Shown in pieces: positions 1 through 11,032 of a stretch of DNA of 64,000 nucleotides. Position 1 is the first letter of the stretch. Every line of letters begins with the position of its first letter. The stretch is taken from contig NZ_FNFF01000009.1 of assembly GCF_900100315.1 (NCBI RefSeq), positions 124,001 through 188,000 of the forward strand, read 5' to 3'. A program made the translations under genes and the position numbers. The DNA is from Streptomyces indicus. Its GTDB lineage: Bacteria > Actinomycetota > Actinomycetes > Streptomycetales > Streptomycetaceae. The notes under the pieces were generated by a model. That model did no database searches, had not been told where the DNA came from, and saw nothing but the letters and a program-made list of their open reading frames with translations.

Positions 1-14
1 CCAGGAGATGCGTT

Positions 15-30
15 AGAGGTGTAGACCTCT
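15..30. promoter_or_regulatory. DasR-like (dre) palindrome
   Basis: A 16-bp inverted repeat, AGAGGTGTAGACCTCT (arms AGAGGT/ACCTCT around GTAG), lies about 50 bp upstream of the -35 box of the ABC transporter operon. From memory, the Streptomyces DasR element consensus is close to AGTGGTCTAGACCACT; this site agrees at 13 of 16 positions, including most of the central core. DasR controls amino-sugar metabolism, which fits a sialic-acid locus. It could instead belong to a gene left of the window or be a chance palindrome. Confidence 0.45.
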
Positions 31-80
31 GGATGATTTCCGGTTCGTCCCGGCGATCCGGCCGATCTGTGCGCAAGCCC

Positions 81-109
81 TTGACCGCCCCGCAGGACGC
101 TCCTATGGT
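81..109 (+). promoter_or_regulatory. Predicted sigma-70-type promoter of the ABC importer operon
   Basis: TTGACC at 81-86 and TATGGT at 104-109 are separated by exactly 17 bp, close to the vegetative (HrdB) promoter consensus. Transcription would start near 116, about 110 bp before the first gene. A motif shared with the sialidase promoter (125-140) lies just downstream, a position suited to repression. Confidence 0.5.
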
Positions 110-124
110 CTCGCCAGTCCGATG

Positions 125-140
125 ACGTAGGACGTCCGAT
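125..140 (+). promoter_or_regulatory. Candidate operator shared with the sialidase promoter
   Basis: ACGTAGGACGTCCGAT lies just past the predicted transcription start of the importer operon. The same 16-mer with one difference occurs at 8753-8768 upstream of the sialidase gene, nearly 9 kb away. A non-coding motif shared by the two outer promoters of one functional locus suggests a common regulator. A GntR-family NanR-like protein is one possibility, but none is encoded in this window. Confidence 0.45.
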
Positions 141-226
141 CTCCCGCCCCCCGCACCGGAGTTCATACTCCGCCCCGCACACTCCGCCCCGCCCCGCACC
201 CACCCACCGACCCGCCGGAGGAACCC

Positions 227-1864
227 GTGAGCAACGTGACCCAGGGATCGGCCGTGCAGCGCCGCTCCTTTCTGAAGTACACCGGCGCCCTCGGCTTGGC
301 CGCCGGCATCACGACAACGCTGTCGGCCTGCTCCGGAGGCCCGAAGTCCACCAACGAGACGGGCGGCGGCGGCAAGGGCGGCTCCACCACCCTCACCGCG
401 GTCATCGGCTACGGCAACGACGGCAGTTGGGACCCGACGCAGACCGCGTCCGCGTTCGCGATGGCCGGCAACCACCACATCTACGAGGGCCTGCTCGACA
501 CCGACCCGATCACGCGCGAGCCGTACGCGGCGCTCGCCACCGAGGTGCCGGCCGATCTCAACGCCACCACCTGGAAGTTCACCCTCCGCGAGGGCGCGAA
601 GTGGCACGACGGGAAGCCTGTCACGGCGGACGACGTGGTGTTCGTCTTCGACCGCATCCTCGACCCGGACACCGCGACGCTGGCCAAGGGCTTCTTCGCG
701 AGCTGGCTCAAGGAGGTGAAGAAGGTCGACGACAAGAGCGTGGAGCTGCACCTCAAGTTCCCGTTCCCGGACGGCGCCGCGCGGCTCACGCTCGCGAAGA
801 TCATGCCGAAGCACGTGTTCGGGCAGCCCGGCGCCTGGGACGAGGCGATGAAGGGCACGAAGGTCGTCGGCTCGGGCCCGTACCGCATGACCTCCCACCA
901 GCCGAAGACGAACACCACCTTCGAGGCCTTCAAGGACTACAACGGCCCACGCAAGGCGGCCTTCCAGAAGATGAACTGGCTGACGATCGTGGACGCCGCG
1001 CCCCGCGTCGCGAAGATCTCCGGCGGCAGCGCCGGCGCGCAGATCGCCGACAACATCCCGTACGCGAACATCGAGCAGCTCAAGAAGGACGGGCTCACGG
1101 TCGAGGGCGGGGCCGGGATGAACAACCTGTTCCTGATGTTCAACACCAAGCACAAGCCCTTCGACGACGTACGGGTGCGCCAGGCCCTGCACTACGCGAT
1201 CGACAAGGAGAAGATGGTCGAGGTCGCGCTGCGCGGCCACGGCAAGCCGGCCACCTCCTTCCTCAACGAGGACAACCCCTCGCACCGGCCGGCCAGGACG
1301 GTGTACGGGTACGACCCCGAGAAGGCCAAGAAGCTCCTGAAGGACGCGGGCGTCTCGGGTCTGAAGATCGACCTGATGGCGGTCAACGTCAGCTGGATCG
1401 TGGACTGTCTGCCCACCATCAAGGAGGGCTGGGACGCGATCGGCGTCGAGACCACGCTCCAGCCGCAGGAGACCACCGCGGTCTTCACCAAGCTCGACCA
1501 GAAGCGGGACTTCCAGGTGGTCGCGGCCGCCTCCAACCCCAACCAGTTCGGCCTCGATGCCGACCTGATCATGCACTACAACTACGGGCCGCAGAACCTG
1601 TGGTCGACCACGTACTCGAAGTGGGCGTCCAGCGCCGAGGCCAAGAACCTGTTCAAGCTGATGGACCGGGCGACCGAGGAGAGCGACCCCGAGAAGAAGA
1701 AGCAGATGACGCAGGACTACATCGACATCGTCGCCGAGAACGCGGTCCTGTACCCGGTGGTGCACACCGAGCTGATGACGGCCTGGGACCCGAAGAAGCT
1801 CACGGGGATCACCCCGCAGCCGTATCCGGGGATCAACCTGCTCCAGGCCAAGTGGGCCAACTGA
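227..1864 (+). CDS. ABC transporter substrate-binding protein, peptide/opine family (SBP family 5), Tat lipoprotein
   Basis: The 545-residue protein is the extracytoplasmic receptor of the importer encoded by the next three genes. The N-terminus carries a twin-arginine motif (RRSFLK, residues 12-17), a hydrophobic stretch and a lipobox ending LSAC with Cys35, so it is predicted to be exported folded and lipid-anchored. A Gly/Ser/Lys-rich linker follows, then a typical SBP_bac_5 domain over the rest of the protein. The GTG start at 227 follows a GGAGGAACCC ribosome site. This family binds oligopeptides, nickel or opines, and members in Haemophilus ducreyi (SatA) and Corynebacterium (SiaE) bind sialic acid. 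The downstream lyase and convergent sialidase favour sialic acid or a related sugar acid as ligand; that is inference. Confidence 0.9.
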   Translation: MSNVTQGSAVQRRSFLKYTGALGLAAGITTTLSACSGGPKSTNETGGGGKGGSTTLTAVIGYGNDGSWDPTQTASAFAMAGNHHIYEGLLDTDPITREPYAALATEVPADLNATTWKFTLREGAKWHDGKPVTADDVVFVFDRILDPDTATLAKGFFASWLKEVKKVDDKSVELHLKFPFPDGAARLTLAKIMPKHVFGQPGAWDEAMKGTKVVGSGPYRMTSHQPKTNTTFEAFKDYNGPRKAAFQKMNWLTIVDAAPRVAKISGGSAGAQIADNIPYANIEQLKKDGLTVEGGAGMNNLFLMFNTKHKPFDDVRVRQALHYAIDKEKMVEVALRGHGKPATSFLNEDNPSHRPARTVYGYDPEKAKKLLKDAGVSGLKIDLMAVNVSWIVDCLPTIKEGWDAIGVETTLQPQETTAVFTKLDQKRDFQVVAAASNPNQFGLDADLIMHYNYGPQNLWSTTYSKWASSAEAKNLFKLMDRATEESDPEKKKQMTQDYIDIVAENAVLYPVVHTELMTAWDPKKLTGITPQPYPGINLLQAKWAN

Positions 1865-1895
1865 CCGGCTGCACCCGCAAGTTGAGGAGCCCTAC

Positions 1896-2854
1896 GTGGC
1901 CGCGATAGCCAGAATCCTGGCCCGCCGCATCGCCCTGCTCGTGCCGCTGCTGCTCGGCGTGATCCTGTTCGTCTTCCTGGTGATGCGGTTCTCGGACGCC
2001 GATCCGGCCTCCGCGTTCTTCCAGGGCGCGAACCCGACGCCGGAGCAGCTGCACGAGTTCCGCGAGGAGAACGGGCTGCTCGACCCGCTGCCCGTGCGCT
2101 ATATGGCGTTCGTCGGGGACCTGTTGCAGGGCGACATGGGCACGAGCGCGCTGCGCCGCACGCCCGTGTTCGACGAGATCAGCACCGCGCTGCCGCTGAC
2201 CCTGCAACTGACCTTCATGGGCCTGGCCATCGCGCTCGTGCTCGGCACGGTCCTCGGGGTCACGGCCGCGATCTACCGTGACCGGATGCCCGACCAGGTG
2301 ATCCGCGTGGTCTCCCTGGTCGGGGTCGCGGCCCCCGGGTTCTGGCTGGCGCTGCTGATGATCCAGTACCTGTCGGTCGGTGCCGGCTGGTTCGACTCGG
2401 GCGGGTACGTGAATCCGAACGACTCGTTCTCGGGCTGGCTCAAGTCCATGACGCTGCCCGCGTTCTCGCTCTCGCTGCCGATCGCCGCGCAGCTCACCCG
2501 GATCGTGCGCACGGCCGTGGTCGAGGAGCTCGACAAGGACTACGTCCGTACGGCCATCGGCAGCGGTCTGCCGCCGGTGGTCGTGGTCGGCCGCAATGTG
2601 CTGCGCAACGCGCTGATCAACCCGCTGACGGTGCTCGGCCTGCGCGTCGGGTACCTGCTCGGCGGCGCGGTGGTCACCGAGCAGATCTTCGCGCTGCCCG
2701 GCATGGGCACGCTGATGATCGACGCGGTCAAGAACGGCGACCCGGCCGTGGTGCAGGGCGCCGTGCTGACCGCCGCGGTCGGCTTCCTGGTGATCAACCT
2801 CGTGATCGACATCCTCTATCTCCTGGTGAACCCCCGCCTGAGGAGCGCCGCCTG

Positions 2855-2855
<1 letters not shown>
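1896..2855 (+). CDS. ABC transporter permease, DppB/OppB-like
   Basis: This 319-residue integral membrane protein is the first permease of the importer. It shows an N-terminal membrane segment, a periplasm-facing region around residues 35-95, then about five further hydrophobic segments. The EAA-type cytoplasmic loop around residues 205-235 (ELDKDYVRTAIGSGLP followed by VVVVGRNVLRNALINP) is where the ATPase docks in BPD-type importers. It begins with GTG 31 bp after the binding-protein gene, preceded by TTGAGGAG, and its stop overlaps the next start (TGATG), so translation is probably coupled. Length and sequence are normal for the DppB family. Confidence 0.9.
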
Positions 2856-5004
<2,149 letters not shown>

Positions 5005-5008
<4 letters not shown>

Positions 5009-6093
5009 CCAGCTCCACCGAGCCGTTGATCTCCCTCACCGACACCCACGTCGTGCACAGGGCGCGCTCCGGCGGTCTCTTCTCGCGCGACCGCGTGTAC
5101 GCCCTGACCGGCGCCGATCTCACCATCGCGCCCGGCGAGACGGTGGGCGTCGTGGGCGAGTCGGGGTGCGGCAAGTCCACCCTCGCGAAGGTGCTCGTCG
5201 GTGTGCAGCGGCCGACCTCGGGGACGGTGGCCTTCGGCGGCCGCGACCTGTGGACGATGAAGCCGGCCGAGCGGCGGGCCGCAATCGGCACCCGCACCGG
5301 CATGATCTTCCAGGACCCGTCCACGGCCCTGAACCGCCGGCTCACCGTCCGCCAGACCCTGCGCGACCCCCTGGACGTGCACCGGCGCGGCACCGCGGCC
5401 CAACGCGAGGCGCGGGTACGGGAGTTGATGGCGCTCGTCGGGCTGCCGAAGGTCCTGGCCGAGGGGCTGCCCGGGCAGCTGTCCGGCGGCCAGCGCCAGC
5501 GCGTGGCCATCGCGCGCGCCCTCGCCCTCGAACCGGACCTGGTGGTCGCGGACGAGCCCACCAGCGCCCTCGACGTCTCGGTGCGCGCCCAGATCCTCAA
5601 CCTCCTGCTGGACCTGAAGGAACGCCTGGGCCTCGCGCTCGTCTTCGTGTCCCACGACATCCAGACCGTGCGCAGGATGAGCGACCGCGTGATCACCATG
5701 TATCTCGGCCGGATCGTGGAGGAGTCGCCGGCCGACGCGGTGCTCGACCGGTCCCGGCATCCGTACACCCGTGCCCTGTTCTCGGCCACCCCCGGGCTGC
5801 TCGCGCCGATCGACCCGATCCCCCTGGTCGGACCGGTGCCCTCGGCGACGCGTCCGCCCTCCGGCTGCCCGTTCCGTACGCGCTGTTGGAAGGCCGACGA
5901 CGTGTGCGCCCAGGCGATGCCCGAGCCCGTCGCCGCCGAGGCGCACGGGCACCGCTTCCGCTGCCACCACCCGGTGGAGGGCGACCGGTCCACGCACGAC
6001 CTGGTCCTGCAAGCCGCCCGCACCACCGCCGCCCCCGACCCCACCGCCCCCGGCCCCGCTGCCGCCGCCACGGCCGTCAAGGAGACTCGATGA
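5005..6093 (+). CDS. ABC transporter ATP-binding protein, DppF/OppF-like
   Basis: This 362-residue protein is the second ATPase of the importer, pairing with the ATPase half of the preceding fusion. It has Walker A GESGCGKS at about residues 51-58, signature LSGGQRQRV near 160, Walker B LVVADEPT near 178, an H-loop histidine (VSHDIQ) and the C-terminal oligopeptide-transporter extension with CPFRTRC and CHHP motifs. The GTG start overlaps the upstream stop by 4 bp, and its own stop overlaps the next ATG by 4 bp, indicating a tightly coupled operon. A Pro/Ala/Thr-rich tail ends the protein. Confidence 0.9.
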
Positions 6094-7016
6094 CACTCCC
6101 CGCCCCGCTGACCGGTGTCGTACCGCCCGTCTGCACCCCCCTGACACCGGACAACGAGGTGGACACGGCCTCGCTCACGCGTCTCGTGGACCATCTGGTG
6201 TCGGCCGGTGTGGACGCCCTGTTCGTGCTCGGCTCCTCCTCCGAGGCCGCGTATCTGCCGGACCGCCACCGCCGTACGGTGGTCGAGACGGTCGTCGGCC
6301 ACGTAGGCGGCCAACTCCCGGTCCTGGCGGGCGCGATCGACATGACGACCCTGCGCGTCAACGACCACGTGGACGCGGTGACGGCCGCGGGCGCGGACGC
6401 GGTCGTGGTCACCGCGCCCTTCTACACGCGCACCCATCCCGCCGAGATCACCCGTCACTTCCGGGCCGTCGCGGCCCACTCCCCCGTGCCGGTGTTCGCC
6501 TACGACCAGCCGGCGTCCGTGCCCCTGAAGCTCACTCCCGACGTGGTGACCGAACTGGCCGAGGACGGGGTGATCGCCGGCCTCAAGGACTCCAGCGGGG
6601 ACGAAGGCGCCTTCCGCGCCTGCCTGATGGGCACGCGGGCGCTGCCCGGCTTCTCGGTCCTGACCGGCTCGGAACTGACGGTCGACTCGGCGCTCGCGAT
6701 GGGCGCGCACGGCGTGGTGCCCGGCCTCGGGAACGTGGATCCCGAGGGGTACGTACGGCTCTACCGGTACGCGAAGGCCGGCGACTGGGAGCGTGCGCTG
6801 GCCGAACAGGAGCGCCTGTGCACCCTGTTCGGCATGGTCGAGGTGGGCGACCCGGCCCGCATGGGCCGCTCCTCCTCGGCCCTCGGCGCCTTCAAGGCGG
6901 CGCTCCAGCTGCGCGGAGTGATCGACTGCGCGGCGACGATGCTGCCGCAGGTGCCGCTGTCCGCGCCGGAGGTCGAGCGGGTGGGGAAGTATCTGGCGGG
7001 GGCGGGGTTGCTGTAG
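6090..7016 (+). CDS. Dihydrodipicolinate synthase/N-acetylneuraminate lyase family aldolase
   Basis: The 308-residue protein is a class I aldolase of the DapA/NanA superfamily. The Schiff-base lysine is Lys166 in the GLKDSSG motif, the catalytic tyrosine is Tyr138 in YDQP, and the carboxylate-binding motif appears as GSSSEA near residues 49-54. The ATG overlaps the upstream ATPase stop (ATGA), so it is the last intact gene of the importer operon. With a sialidase next door, cleavage of N-acetylneuraminate to N-acetylmannosamine and pyruvate is the most economical role, but other 2-keto sugar acids are possible. No ManNAc kinase or epimerase gene is present in the window, so the pathway would be completed elsewhere. 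Confidence 0.8.
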   Translation: MTLPAPLTGVVPPVCTPLTPDNEVDTASLTRLVDHLVSAGVDALFVLGSSSEAAYLPDRHRRTVVETVVGHVGGQLPVLAGAIDMTTLRVNDHVDAVTAAGADAVVVTAPFYTRTHPAEITRHFRAVAAHSPVPVFAYDQPASVPLKLTPDVVTELAEDGVIAGLKDSSGDEGAFRACLMGTRALPGFSVLTGSELTVDSALAMGAHGVVPGLGNVDPEGYVRLYRYAKAGDWERALAEQERLCTLFGMVEVGDPARMGRSSSALGAFKAALQLRGVIDCAATMLPQVPLSAPEVERVGKYLAGAGLL

Positions 7017-7061
7017 GCGCGGGCGGCGGGCCTGCCGCAGCGCGGGCCGGCTGAGCGGGCG

Positions 7062-7403
7062 GTGGGCGGTCTCGATGCGGCCCATCCCGCGCTCTACAAC
7101 CGGGTGGTGCACGACGAGGAGCAGGCCGCAGCGGTCGTGGACGGCGTGCTCCTCGCGGGCGGGCTCCCCGTACTCGGCCTGCCGGGCTCCCGTTTCCTGG
7201 ACCTCGCCGCGAAGGCCGAACTGCCGGTGGTCGCCGAGGCGTTCGCGGACCGCGCCTACACGGACGAGGGCACGCTGGTGCCGCGTACACGCGAGCGATC
7301 GGTCGTCACCGATCCCTCGGCTGTCGTCGAGCGCTCGCTGGGCCTGGCCCGCGACGCCGCCGTCACCTCGCTGGACGGCCGGCGCATCACGGTCCGGGCG
7401 CCT
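7062..7403 (+). pseudogene. Internal fragment of a PxpA (LamB/YcsF, 5-oxoprolinase subunit A) gene
   Basis: In one frame the DNA encodes ALYNRVVHDEEQAAAV, then LPGSRFLDLA, then AEAFADRAYTDEGTLVPR and finally LDGRRITVRA, which follow in order the central and C-terminal third of PxpA proteins. The first ~95 residues of the family, with most of the active-site histidines and the expected start, are missing. The match ends abruptly where the family would continue toward a VHGD motif. The frame stays open past the break into unrelated sequence and the sialidase terminator. It is therefore a relic, not a working gene. Confidence 0.75.
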
Positions 7404-7466
7404 GTGGGCGCGGTCGGTGGGGCCCGATCCGGGCGCTTCCGGAGCGGGTCCCGCCGTGTCACCGGC

Positions 7467-7499
7467 GCGGCCCCCGCTCACCGCAGGAGCGGGGGCCGC
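7467..7499 (-). terminator. Intrinsic-type terminator of the sialidase gene
   Basis: A perfect 12-bp stem (GCGGCCCCCGCT at 7467-7478 with AGCGGGGGCCGC at 7488-7499) and a 9-nt loop lie immediately after the sialidase stop codon on the minus strand. There is no U-tract, which is common for Streptomyces terminators. Confidence 0.7.
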
Positions 7500-7503
7500 T
7501 GCC

Positions 7504-8727
7504 TCAGCCGCGCAGCTCGTCCACCGGGATGCGGCGGAACGCGATGCGCTCGTACGTCCCGGCCACGCCCGTCTCGTAGAGCAGCCCGACCGTCCCGCCG
7601 TCGACCTGCACCAGGTCGGAGTAGGCTGCCCTGTCCGGGGAGACGGTGAGGGCCTTGGTGAAGGTGGCGCCCCGGTCCTGGCTCGTCCATACGGCCATCG
7701 CCTGCCGCGCGGTCGGCACGGACGGCCCGGAGAACACCAACGGGGCTTTCCTGCCCGCCAGTTGGAGCACGCTCGCCTGGACCACCGGCACGTCGTTCAG
7801 CGTGGGCTGGACCGCGTAGGGCCGGGTCAGGGTGCGGCCGCCGTCGCGCGAGTAGGCGTCGAGGCGGTTGCCGGGGGTCGTACCGTTCTGGTCGCGCGAG
7901 GTGAAGTAGAGGGTGCCGTCGGGGAGTTCGGCGGCGAGGGACTCGTTGGAGTTGATCGCGCCGTCGTACGAGTCGTCCACGAAGCCGATCCGCCAGGTGC
8001 GCCCGCCGTCGTCGCTGTAGAGCGAGTGCGCCCCGTAGTACTTGGCCTCGGCCCCGGTGTCGGCGGACCCGGCGGGCGGTGCCACGGAGTGGTTCGAGGG
8101 GACGACGAGCCGTCCCGCGTACCGGCCGTGGGTGAGGGCCACGGCGTGCCCCGGCCCGGTGGCGTACCAGCGCCAGCCCTGCTTCTTCGTGTCCGCGGTG
8201 ATGTCGCGCGGTGCGCTGAAACTGCGGCCGTCGTCCCGGCTGGTCTGTACGAACACCCGGCGGCTCTGCTCGGGCGTCGCCTCGCCGCGCATGATCTGCG
8301 CCTCGGTGACCGCGCCGCTGTTGTACGAGGTGAGCAGCACGATCCGGCCGGTGCGCGGGTCGATCACGGGCGCCGGATTGCCCCGGGTGTCGCCGCCGCC
8401 CGCGGCGACCACGCTCAACTCGCCCCAGGTGCAGCCGCCGTCGCGGGACCGCTTGACGACCACGTCGATGTTGCCGGTGTCGCCGGCGCCTCCGACGCGG
8501 CCCTCGGCGAAGGCGAGCAGCGTGCCGGCGCGGGTCTTCACCACGGCGGGGATGCGGTACGTGTCGTAGCCGCCCTCGCCCGAGGTGTACGGGACGGATC
8601 CGGTGCAGGGCGCGGCGGCGGCCGAGGCGGGGGCGGCCGGCAGCAGCAGGGCGGCGAGTGCGGCCGCCGCGAGACCGCCCGCCAGAACGGGTCTCCTGTG
8701 TGGCCGGTGCTTCCACAGCGAGGTCAT
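7504..8727 (-). CDS. Secreted exo-alpha-sialidase (neuraminidase, GH33-like)
   Basis: The 407-residue protein has an N-terminal export signal (basic RPHRR, hydrophobic core, cleavage near ASA-AA around residue 37). The mature part carries the sialidase YRIP motif near residue 57, where the arginine binds the sialic-acid carboxylate. At least five Asp-box-like repeats mark the six-bladed propeller: SRDGGCTW, TSRDDGRSF, SDDGGRTW, SRDGGRTL and SQDRGATF. It would release terminal sialic acid from glycoconjugates outside the cell. It converges on the importer/lyase operon, and its promoter carries a motif also found in that operon's promoter. There is no carbohydrate-binding module, so this is a compact form. 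Confidence 0.9.
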   Translation of the reverse strand: MTSLWKHRPHRRPVLAGGLAAAALAALLLPAAPASAAAAPCTGSVPYTSGEGGYDTYRIPAVVKTRAGTLLAFAEGRVGGAGDTGNIDVVVKRSRDGGCTWGELSVVAAGGGDTRGNPAPVIDPRTGRIVLLTSYNSGAVTEAQIMRGEATPEQSRRVFVQTSRDDGRSFSAPRDITADTKKQGWRWYATGPGHAVALTHGRYAGRLVVPSNHSVAPPAGSADTGAEAKYYGAHSLYSDDGGRTWRIGFVDDSYDGAINSNESLAAELPDGTLYFTSRDQNGTTPGNRLDAYSRDGGRTLTRPYAVQPTLNDVPVVQASVLQLAGRKAPLVFSGPSVPTARQAMAVWTSQDRGATFTKALTVSPDRAAYSDLVQVDGGTVGLLYETGVAGTYERIAFRRIPVDELRG

Positions 8728-8743
8728 CGTGCTCCTCCGTACA

Positions 8744-8768
8744 GAACGTAGGACGTAGGACGTTCGAT
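8744..8768 (-). promoter_or_regulatory. Candidate operator upstream of the sialidase
   Basis: The stretch contains GAACGT (8744-8749) and ACGTTC (8760-8765) as an inverted repeat, with ACGTAGG directly repeated between them. The segment 8753-8768 matches the site at 125-140 in 15 of 16 positions. It lies 17-41 bp before the sialidase start codon, where a bound repressor would block transcription. Confidence 0.45.
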
Positions 8769-8835
8769 GTCTCGCGTGAACGTAGTGGGCCGCGGAGGGT
8801 ACGGCAATACCTCGGGACGGCCCGGCGGGAAACCG

Positions 8836-9513
8836 TCAGGCCCCGCCGCCTCCGGGGGCGACGAGCCCCGACTCGTAGGCGCAGATGACCAGTTGGGCCC
8901 GGTCCCGCGCGCCCAGCTTGCCCATGATGCGGCTGACGTGGGTCTTCGCCGTGAGCGGGCTGAGGCCCAACGACTCGGCGATCTCGGTGTTGTTGAGGCC
9001 GCGGGCCACCAGCGTGAGCACCTCGCGCTCGCGCTCCGACAGACCCTCAGGGCCGCCGGTCGGCGGCGCGGCGGGGGCCCGCAGGACGCGGGCGATCAAC
9101 CGCGAGGTCGGACCCGGCGAGAGCAGCGACTCGCCGGCGGCCACCGTCCGGATGGCGTCGAGGAGTTCGGCCGGCTTGGTGTCCTTGACCAGGAAGCCGG
9201 AGGCGCCCGCGCGCAGCGCCTCGATGATGTGCTCGTCGGTGTCGTACGTGGTCAGGACCAGGACCTTCACCCCCGCGAGGTCCTCGTCCTCGGCGATCAG
9301 CCGGGTCGCCTCGATGCCGTCGAGGTCGGGCATGCGGATGTCCATGACGACGAGGTCGGCGCGTTCGGCACGGGCCAGCTCCACGGCCTCGCGGCCGGTG
9401 CCCGCCTGGGCGACGACCTCCATGTCCCTGGCCGACTCGACGAGCATCGCGAAGGCCGCGCGCACCAGGCGCTGGTCGTCCGCGAGCAGGACCCGGATGG
9501 GCGTTCCCGTCAT
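8836..9513 (-). CDS. NarL/FixJ-family response regulator
   Basis: This 225-residue protein is the DNA-binding partner of the histidine kinase gene just upstream, whose stop overlaps its ATG by 4 bp. The receiver domain (residues ~5-122) has acidic residues Asp12/Asp13, the predicted phosphorylation site Asp58 (VVMDIRMP) and the conserved KDTKPAEL loop. The C-terminal LuxR-type helix-turn-helix occupies residues ~150-215 (LSEREREVLTLVARGLNNTE onward). The co-directional MMPL exporter gene is a plausible target, as regulator-exporter linkage of this kind is common. Confidence 0.92.
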   Translation of the reverse strand: MTGTPIRVLLADDQRLVRAAFAMLVESARDMEVVAQAGTGREAVELARAERADLVVMDIRMPDLDGIEATRLIAEDEDLAGVKVLVLTTYDTDEHIIEALRAGASGFLVKDTKPAELLDAIRTVAAGESLLSPGPTSRLIARVLRAPAAPPTGGPEGLSEREREVLTLVARGLNNTEIAESLGLSPLTAKTHVSRIMGKLGARDRAQLVICAYESGLVAPGGGGA

Positions 9514-11006
9514 GCCTCGTCCCTCTCCCCCGCTGTCACGTTCCCCTCGGTCGCATTCCCCCGAGCCGCGTTCCCCCCGGTCATATTCCCCCGGGCCGCA
9601 TTCCCCACCGTCGCACTCCCCGCCTTCACGTCCGCCGCCTCGACGGACCCGGTCCTGCTGTCCGCGGCTTCGGTCACCTCGGTGACCCCCGACTTCACAC
9701 CCGCCGCCTTCACGTCCCCGTTCTGCGACAGACGCAGCGGCAGCACCGCGCGCACCGCGAAGCCGCCTTGCTCGCGCGGGGCCGCGTCCAGTGTGCCGCC
9801 GACGCTGCGGACGCGTTCGCGCATGCCGACCAGACCGTAGCCGGAGGTGGACGTCACCGGGGGCGCGGCGCCCGCGGGGCCGTCGTCCTCGACGCTCAGG
9901 CGCAGCCCCCAGCTCCCCTCGGGCCGTACGCTGACCGCGATCCGCACGCCCTGCCCCGCGTGCCGTACGGCGTTGGTCAGCGCCTCCTGCACGATGCGGT
10001 ACACGGCCGCGCCCACCGCGGCCGGCACGTCCTCCGCCTCGACCGCCACGGACAGGGTCACCCGCGCGCCCGCCGTACGGGCCGATGCCGCCAGGTCGGG
10101 CAGTCCGTCAAGCCCGGGCAACGCCCCGCGCCCGTCCGGGAGTTCGGCCTCCCGCAGCACCTCGAGCGTGGAGCGCAGCTCGCCGCGCGCCGTGCGGCAG
10201 GTCTCGGAGATGTCGTCCAGCGCCTTCGCGATCGCCTCGCGGTCGAGCCGCTCGGGGTCGACGGTCAGGACGTGCGAGGCCACCGAGGTCTGCACACCGA
10301 TCAGGGTGATGGAGTGCGCGAGCAGGTCGTGCAGGTCGCGGGCGATGCGCAGCCGCTCCTCGGCGACCCTGCGGGCGGCCTCCTCCTCGCGGGTGCGTTC
10401 GGCACGTTCGGCCCGTTCGACGATGGAGGCCACGTACTGCCGGTAGATGCGCACGTCGAAGCCGAGGAACAGGCTGGCGAACACCCAGCCCGCGGTCCGC
10501 AGGAACTCCATGGCCTCGTGCGGGTTGATCCCCCACATCACCGTGAGGATGAGGCCGAGCAGGCCGATGCCGACGACCAGGGTGCGCACGGGCCGGCTGG
10601 TGGCCCCGACCGTGTAGAGCGCGATGTAGGTCTGCGCGGACGGCGCCGAGTGGGCGAAGTCCTGGGTGTGGTACGGCAGGATCAGCGCGATCACGGCGAG
10701 CAGGCAGAGCCCCGAGTGGTGGCGCCGCCACAGCAGGGGCAGCGCGGAGGCCACGAGCAGCACCCAGCCGAAGCCTTCGGGCCGGTGCCCGGAGTCGATC
10801 TCCTGGCCGCTGCTGCCCGCGGGCGCGGTGACGAAGGCGAGGACCACGGAGTGCACCACGCAGAACAGCACGAGGACCAGGTCCTTGCGCAGCTGGTGCG
10901 GTGCGTCGCGCGGGTCGCGGTTGACGACGGCGAGGATGCGTTCGGTCAGCCGCGGGGGCCGGGCTCCCTGGCCCGGCCCCCGGCCGTGGACGGTTTCTGC
11001 GCTCAC
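9510..11006 (-). CDS. Sensor histidine kinase, HisKA_3 (NarX/DesK-like) family
   Basis: The 498-residue protein has about five or six membrane segments in its first ~170 residues, a dimerisation/phosphoacceptor region with the motif RIARDLHDLLAHS, and a C-terminal HATPase domain with an N-box and the glycine-rich GYGLVGMRERV motif. The GTG start at 11006 was chosen because the signal-sensing domain begins there and the MMPL stop lies 26 bp upstream; the reading frame is open much further but there it is antisense to the exporter. After the ATPase domain, a tail of about 75 residues contains short repeats (GNAARGNMTG, GNAARGNATEGN), encoded by decayed ~15-bp DNA repeats at 9530-9620. The tail is unusual for the family. 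Confidence 0.88.
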   Translation of the reverse strand: MSAETVHGRGPGQGARPPRLTERILAVVNRDPRDAPHQLRKDLVLVLFCVVHSVVLAFVTAPAGSSGQEIDSGHRPEGFGWVLLVASALPLLWRRHHSGLCLLAVIALILPYHTQDFAHSAPSAQTYIALYTVGATSRPVRTLVVGIGLLGLILTVMWGINPHEAMEFLRTAGWVFASLFLGFDVRIYRQYVASIVERAERAERTREEEAARRVAEERLRIARDLHDLLAHSITLIGVQTSVASHVLTVDPERLDREAIAKALDDISETCRTARGELRSTLEVLREAELPDGRGALPGLDGLPDLAASARTAGARVTLSVAVEAEDVPAAVGAAVYRIVQEALTNAVRHAGQGVRIAVSVRPEGSWGLRLSVEDDGPAGAAPPVTSTSGYGLVGMRERVRSVGGTLDAAPREQGGFAVRAVLPLRLSQNGDVKAAGVKSGVTEVTEAADSRTGSVEAADVKAGSATVGNAARGNMTGGNAARGNATEGNVTAGERDEA

Positions 11007-11032
11007 CCGTCCATCCTGCGGGATGCGTTCCC

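Noticed and set aside
7062..7649. A functional 195-codon gene containing the pxpA segment
   Set aside because: The pxpA similarity covers only an internal part and the frame continues into the sialidase terminator.
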